A stretch of 10,040 bases of DNA from Limisphaerales bacterium (GTDB lineage Bacteria > Verrucomicrobiota > Verrucomicrobiia > Limisphaerales > UBA11358), in contig DAIDJC010000075.1 in NCBI GenBank assembly GCA_027451565.1, positions 1,911 through 11,950 of the forward strand, read 5' to 3'. The position numbers were made by a program, and so were the translations under genes. The notes beneath the pieces were generated by a model, which did no database searches, was not told the origin of the DNA, and worked only from the letters and a program-made list of their open reading frames with translations. Shown piece by piece: positions 6,568-10,040 of the stretch; positions within the stretch are counted from its first letter, which is position 1; every line of letters starts with the position of its first letter.

Positions 6568-6611
6568 TTGGAATTTTGGAACAAATGACAGACGACCGCA
6601 GTTTTGAAAAA

Positions 6612-6685
6612 TGGTTGCCCGACATGGATTTGAACCATGACAAACAGATTCAGAGTCTGTTGTGCTACCGTTACACCATCGGGCA
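6612..6685 (-). tRNA. tRNA-Gln (anticodon CUG), CCA encoded
   Basis: The 74-nt gene folds fully on the minus strand. The acceptor stem is TGCCCGA/TCGGGCA with all seven pairs, including the U1-A72 pair typical of tRNA-Gln. The D stem is GTGT/GCAC. The anticodon stem is ACAGA/TCTGT with loop CTCTGAA, so the anticodon is CTG (complement at 6651-6653), reading CAG. The variable region has four bases, and the T stem CATGG/CCATG surrounds TTCAAAT. The discriminator is A, followed by genomically encoded CCA (6614-6612). It lies between nuoE and nuoF in the opposite direction to the nuo genes, so a nuo read-through transcript carries its complement. No clear intrinsic terminator follows it. Confidence 0.97.
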
Positions 6686-6698
6686 GGATGGAACGCAG

Positions 6699-6726
6699 AA
6701 AATAGAGCGATTTTTTGAATAGTCAA
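6699..6726 (-). promoter_or_regulatory. promoter of the tRNA-Gln gene
   Basis: On the minus strand, TTGACT (6726-6721) and TATTTT (6704-6699) are separated by 16 bases and lie 13 bases before the tRNA 5' end. This is close to sigma-70-type consensus (five of six and four of six) and would give a leader of about six bases. The -35 box overlaps the nuoF ribosome binding site on the other strand. Confidence 0.65.
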
Positions 6727-6730
6727 GGTG
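6725..6730 (+). promoter_or_regulatory. ribosome binding site that decides the nuoF start
   Basis: AAGGTG lies five bases before ATG 6736. This favours ATG 6736 over the in-frame TTG at 6715, which has no purine-rich sequence at the right distance and would add seven residues. Confidence 0.6.
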
Positions 6731-6735
6731 TTGTT

Positions 6736-8169
6736 ATGGCGCAGGAATATAAATTAATATTAAAACATGTGGATGCCCCCGGTTACGGACGGGACTTGGA
6801 CTCCTACCTGCATCATGGTGGATACCAGACTCTGGGCAAGGCCCTGCACATGCCAGCCAGGGATTTGCCCGACGGCAAAAAGATGACGGCGCAGGAGCAA
6901 ATACGCGAGGAAGTCAAAATCTCCGGGCTTCGGGGGCGCGGGGGCGCGGGTTTTTCCTGCGGCTTGAAGTGGAGTTTTGTGGACCGGAAAAGCGGAAAGC
7001 CCATTTACCTGATTTGCAATGCCGATGAATCGGAGCCGGGAACATTCAAGGACCGGCAGATCATGTACAAGGATCCGCACCAGTTGATCGAGGGCATGGC
7101 TATTGCCTGCTTTGCCAACGATGTTCACCTTGCCTACATTTACATCCGTGGTGAGATGGTGGATGGAGCGCGCATCCTGAATGAGGCGCTCCGCGAAGCC
7201 AGGGCGAGGAATTTCATTGGCCGGAACATTCTGGGTTCGGGTTACGATTTGGAAATCCACGTGCACCGCGGGGCTGGCGCCTACATTTGCGGCGAGGAAA
7301 CCGGCCTGATCGAGTCCCTGGAAGGCAAGCGGCCTTATCCCCGCATCAAGCCCCCATATTTCCCCGCCGTGCTGGGCCTGTGGATGTGTCCCACCATCGT
7401 CAACAACGTGGAAACCCTGTGCAATGTGAAGCACATTGTGGCCATGGGCGGAAATGAGTTTGCCAAGCTTGGCACACCCAACAATACGGGCACACGCATC
7501 GTCAGCCTCAGCGGCCACGTTCGCAAACCGGGTTATTATGAAATCGAGGTGGGCAAGGCAACCATGCGTGAATTGATCTTTGACCCGCAATTTGGCGGCG
7601 GTCTGCGCGATGGCCGAAACCTGAAGGCTGTGATTCCTGGCGGGTCTTCAGCCAAGGTTTTCAAGGCTGGCGAAAAATTCAAGCTCAAGAAAAAGGATGC
7701 CGAGGGGCGGGAAATTCTGGTGGAAACCGACATGCTGGACCTCCCGTACGATTTTGATTCCCTCGCCGCCGCTGGTTCCATGAGCGGTTCCAGCGCCATC
7801 ATTGTCATGGATGATTCCACGGATATCGTGGAGGCCCTGGCCAATGTCAGCGAATTTTACGCCCACGAAAGCTGCGGCCAATGCACACCCTGTCGAGAAG
7901 GGTCCTTGTGGATGAGCAAAACCCTCCATCGGCTGACGCATGGGGAGGGGAGGGCCGGTGATGCGGATTATTTATTGAAGATCGCGGACAACATTCCCGG
8001 GGGACGCACCATTTGCGCCTTTGGCGAGGCTTGTTCGTGGCCGGTTCAAAGTTTTGTGGCAAAATTCAAGGACGAATTTGTTGCCAAGGGAAAAGCCGAT
8101 GAAGAACGCCGCGCCGGGCAGGGCAACGAACTTGCCAAAGCCCCAACCGAGGCTGCCGCACACCATTGA
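6736..8169 (+). CDS. nuoF: NADH-quinone oxidoreductase subunit F
   Basis: This 477-residue protein is the 51-kDa subunit of complex I, which binds NADH and FMN and passes electrons to cluster N3. Visible motifs, numbered from ATG 6736: glycine-rich G-R-G-G-A-G-F (67-73) and A-D-E-S-E-P-G-T (96-103) for FMN and NADH, G-A-G-A-Y-I-C-G-E-E-T (180-190), and the N3 4Fe-4S ligands C380, C383 and C386 in S-C-G-Q-C-T-P-C-R-E-G plus C427 in T-I-C-A-F-G. Between I-P-G-G-S-S (~300-305) and D-L-P-Y-D-F-D-S-L (~335-343) there is a lysine-rich, charged segment (~312-333) longer than in Thermus Nqo1, probably a surface loop insertion. The C-terminal tail is Ala/Glu-rich. The stop is five bases before the nuoG ATG, suggesting coupling. 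Confidence 0.97.
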   Translation: MAQEYKLILKHVDAPGYGRDLDSYLHHGGYQTLGKALHMPARDLPDGKKMTAQEQIREEVKISGLRGRGGAGFSCGLKWSFVDRKSGKPIYLICNADESEPGTFKDRQIMYKDPHQLIEGMAIACFANDVHLAYIYIRGEMVDGARILNEALREARARNFIGRNILGSGYDLEIHVHRGAGAYICGEETGLIESLEGKRPYPRIKPPYFPAVLGLWMCPTIVNNVETLCNVKHIVAMGGNEFAKLGTPNNTGTRIVSLSGHVRKPGYYEIEVGKATMRELIFDPQFGGGLRDGRNLKAVIPGGSSAKVFKAGEKFKLKKKDAEGREILVETDMLDLPYDFDSLAAAGSMSGSSAIIVMDDSTDIVEALANVSEFYAHESCGQCTPCREGSLWMSKTLHRLTHGEGRAGDADYLLKIADNIPGGRTICAFGEACSWPVQSFVAKFKDEFVAKGKADEERRAGQGNELAKAPTEAAAHH

Positions 8170-8174
8170 TTGCC

Positions 8175-9863
8175 ATGTCAAACGCCGCCACAACTGCAAC
8201 CAGTCCCGAAAAGCCCGCAGTGGAATCCATCAAGGTCAAGGTGGATGGGCACGAGATAGCCGTGCCCAGGACCATGCCGGATCCCATTACCGGCAAGCCG
8301 GTCCCAACCACCATGATTCAAGCGTGCGAAATCGCGCGCCGGGATGTGCCGCACTATTGCTACCATCCCAAACTTCCCGTGGTGGGGAATTGCCGCATGT
8401 GTCTGGTCGAGTTTGGCACACCGGCCATGGGCCCGGATCGCAAGCCATTGTTGAATGCGGATGGGTCCCCCAAGATTTCCAAGTCTCCGCGCCCCGCCAT
8501 TGCCTGCGCCACGCCTGTCTCACCTGGAATGGAAATCTACACCTCCACGCCCGGTGTGAAACAAATGCGGGAAGGCGTTTTGGAATCCCTCCTGATCAAC
8601 CACCCATTGGATTGCCCCATTTGCGACCAGGCTGGTGAGTGCAAATTGCAGGAATACTCCGTGGATTACGGCCAGAGTGCTGGACGGTTTGTGGAGGCCA
8701 AGGTACATAAGCCCAAGGCGGTTGACTTGGGGCCCCGGATCATGCTGGATGCCGAGCGCTGCATTCTCTGCACCCGTTGCATCCGGTTCACCCGGGATAT
8801 AGCGGGGGATGATGCCCTGGGCATTGTCAACCGGGGCAGTTTCAACACCATTGCCACCTTTCCCGGGATGCCGTTTGACAACAATTACACCCTTAACACG
8901 GTGGATATCTGCCCGGTCGGCGCCCTTACCTCAAAGGATTTTCGCTTTCAAATGCGGGTTTGGTTCCTCAAGGAAACCAAAAGCGTATGCTCCAGTTGTG
9001 CCACCGGCTGCAATGTGGTGGTCGGTTCCAGGGAGGAGAAGATTTACCGGCTTGAGCCCCGTCAAAACGATGCCGTCAATGCAACGTGGATGTGTGACTC
9101 CGGGCGATTGAATTACAAATGGGTCGGGCGCCAGGATCGTCTCAAACAGGTTCAGATCCGCAACCGTCCCGGAACGTGGACGGCGGCTGTGCATGAAATC
9201 GCTGCGAGCCTTAAAAAGGCCGATCAGGGTTCGGTGGCCATTGTGGCTTCCGCGCGCCAGACCAATGAGGAATTGTGGCTTCTCTCCAAGCTCAAGTCCC
9301 GTTTGGGCGCCTTGAGCGACTCGGTGCCAAGACAGGGCGAGGCGGATCGCCTGCTTGTCAGCGCGGACGGCAATCCCAACTCCAACGGCGCCCGTTTGAC
9401 ACGCATCTGCTACACCGAGATGGGTTCGCACCTTGGTCAAATTGCCCAAGGCATCCAATCGGGCCGGATCAAAGCCCTTTTGGTGTTCGGGGAGGATGTC
9501 ACCTTGCACGGAATCGGTCCGGATTTGCTGGCCAAGCTGGATCTTCTGATTGTCAGCGATATACTGCCCAACGCCACCACCGCGCAGGCTCATTTTCTGC
9601 TGCCAGGCTGCGCTCACTTTGAAAAGCGCGGATCCTTTACCAATGGCAAGGGTCGCGTGCAAAAATTCATGAAAGCCGTGGAACCGCCCGGCGAAGCCCG
9701 CCCCGAATGGGAATTCCTCCATGAAATCATCGAGCAACTTGGCGGAAGTAACGGGTTCTCATCCATTGAGGGTTTGTTCAACCAGATGGCGGCGGATATT
9801 GAGGCGTTTCACGGCCTGAAATGGGCTGATCTCGGTGATGCCGGCAAGACGGTCCCAATCTAG
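8175..9863 (+). CDS. nuoG: NADH-quinone oxidoreductase subunit G (short form, with N7 cluster motif)
   Basis: This 562-residue protein is the 75-kDa subunit, the iron-sulfur wire of the peripheral arm. Ligand sets numbered from ATG 8175: N1b (2Fe-2S) C62, C73, C76, C111; N5 H143, C147, C150, C156 (H-x3-C-x2-C-x5-C); N4 C196, C199, C202, C246; and N7 C272, C275, C279, C307 (C-x2-C-x3-C-x27-C), a cluster found in some bacteria and absent from mitochondria. N1b and N7 spacings match those I recall for Thermus Nqo3. After ~320 comes a reduced molybdopterin-oxidoreductase-like region ending with F-E-K-R-G-S-F-T-N-G-K-G-R-V-Q. The protein is clearly shorter than E. coli or Thermus NuoG (roughly 780-910). 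ATG 8175 is preferred; TTG 8166 overlaps the nuoF stop and is an alternative. No strong Shine-Dalgarno sequence is seen. Confidence 0.95.
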   Translation: MSNAATTATSPEKPAVESIKVKVDGHEIAVPRTMPDPITGKPVPTTMIQACEIARRDVPHYCYHPKLPVVGNCRMCLVEFGTPAMGPDRKPLLNADGSPKISKSPRPAIACATPVSPGMEIYTSTPGVKQMREGVLESLLINHPLDCPICDQAGECKLQEYSVDYGQSAGRFVEAKVHKPKAVDLGPRIMLDAERCILCTRCIRFTRDIAGDDALGIVNRGSFNTIATFPGMPFDNNYTLNTVDICPVGALTSKDFRFQMRVWFLKETKSVCSSCATGCNVVVGSREEKIYRLEPRQNDAVNATWMCDSGRLNYKWVGRQDRLKQVQIRNRPGTWTAAVHEIAASLKKADQGSVAIVASARQTNEELWLLSKLKSRLGALSDSVPRQGEADRLLVSADGNPNSNGARLTRICYTEMGSHLGQIAQGIQSGRIKALLVFGEDVTLHGIGPDLLAKLDLLIVSDILPNATTAQAHFLLPGCAHFEKRGSFTNGKGRVQKFMKAVEPPGEARPEWEFLHEIIEQLGGSNGFSSIEGLFNQMAADIEAFHGLKWADLGDAGKTVPI

Positions 9864-9878
9864 CCAAACCACCCAACG

Positions 9879-9968
9879 CATTGAACCCAAGACCAATTAA
9901 TTTGAAATCAATGACCCCAAACCTTCCGGCACCATTGAACCAGCCGACCTTGCGGCAGGCTCAATGGT
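9879..9968 (+). repeat. repeated inverted-repeat element between nuoG and nuoH
   Basis: The 128-base gap between nuoG and nuoH contains CATTGAACC twice (9879-9887 and 9933-9941), each followed 23-24 bases later by the complement TCAATG (9908-9913 and 9961-9966). The second unit is the stronger hairpin: ACCATTGA (9931-9938) pairs with TCAATGGT (9961-9968), with an inner GCCG (9943-9946)/CGGC (9953-9956) stem. No T-tract follows, so it is not a standard terminator. A processing site, mRNA-stability element or protein-binding site is possible. No gene is supported in the gap. Confidence 0.45.
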
Positions 9969-9991
9969 CCACGCAATCTTGAACAAGCACA

Positions 9992-10040
9992 ATGGATTGG
10001 AACTTCATCATCTTTACCCTGGTCAAAATCGTGGCCGTGC
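9992..10040 (+). CDS. nuoH: NADH-quinone oxidoreductase subunit H, N-terminal fragment
   Basis: The first 16 codons, M-D-W-N-F-I-I-F-T-L-V-K-I-V-A-V, begin a hydrophobic membrane helix as expected for the N-terminus of NuoH (ND1), the membrane subunit completing the quinone tunnel. An in-frame TGA at 9980-9982 means ATG 9992 is the earliest ATG start. Position directly after nuoG matches the canonical gene order. The remainder lies beyond the window edge, so identity rests on context plus this short hydrophobic start. The upstream Shine-Dalgarno sequence is weak. Confidence 0.8.
   Translation, partial: MDWNFIIFTLVKIVAV

Noticed and set aside
6469..6726. 85-codon minus-strand ORF containing N-G-S-T-T-D-S-E-S-V-C-H-G-S-N-P-C.
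   Set aside because: This is the typical false peptide obtained by translating a tRNA gene; the region is tRNA-Gln.
6760..7590. 276-codon minus-strand ORF opposite nuoF.
   Set aside because: Antisense shadow of a highly conserved gene, with no ribosome binding site or known family.
8931..9737. 268-codon minus-strand ORF opposite nuoG.
   Set aside because: Antisense shadow of nuoG; no domain recognised.
9911..9982. 23-codon ORF between nuoG and nuoH.
   Set aside because: No ribosome binding site, and it runs through the hairpin element; likely chance.

Overview
The window reads almost entirely on the + strand and looks like chromosomal DNA of a free-living, respiring Gram-negative-type bacterium. 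Protein style, moderate-to-high GC and the Gln-tRNA type remind me of Verrucomicrobiota. That placement is an impression from the sequence, not a search result. No insertion sequence, integrase, phage gene or CRISPR array is visible.

Layout. Bases 1-115 hold the last 37 codons of an upstream gene, probably a glutamyl-Q tRNA(Asp) synthetase. A ~250-base non-coding stretch follows, then a complete P1B-type metal-exporting ATPase (365-2710) with the SPC and HEGST signatures of the P1B-4 (Co/Fe-type) subgroup. A terminator-like structure follows it, then a 74-codon small ORF of unknown function with a good ribosome binding site (2810-3034), then ~430 bases without a convincing gene but with two adjacent hairpins and a promoter candidate.

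From 3467 to the right edge lies a respiratory complex I (NADH:quinone oxidoreductase) cluster in canonical order: nuoB, nuoC, nuoD, nuoE, nuoF, nuoG and the first 16 codons of nuoH. NuoE, F and G form the NADH-oxidising arm (FMN, N1a, N3, N1b, N4, N5 and N7 iron-sulfur centres by their Cys/His motifs). NuoB, C and D form the quinone-binding connecting module (N2 cluster). NuoH begins the membrane arm. No nuoA is found in its usual place before nuoB.

The most unusual feature is a complete tRNA-Gln(CUG) gene with encoded CCA, on the minus strand between nuoE and nuoF. It has its own good promoter, whose -35 box overlaps the nuoF ribosome binding site. Just downstream of this tRNA, abutting the nuoE stop, is a short stretch resembling an internally deleted second copy of the tRNA and its leader. 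The nuo cluster therefore has an embedded, oppositely transcribed essential RNA gene that must be reconciled with operon read-through.

I found no clearly new multi-gene system. The points of interest are this antisense tRNA arrangement, the structured non-coding leader before nuoB, a repeated hairpin element before nuoH, and the cysteine-containing N-terminal extension on the ATPase.
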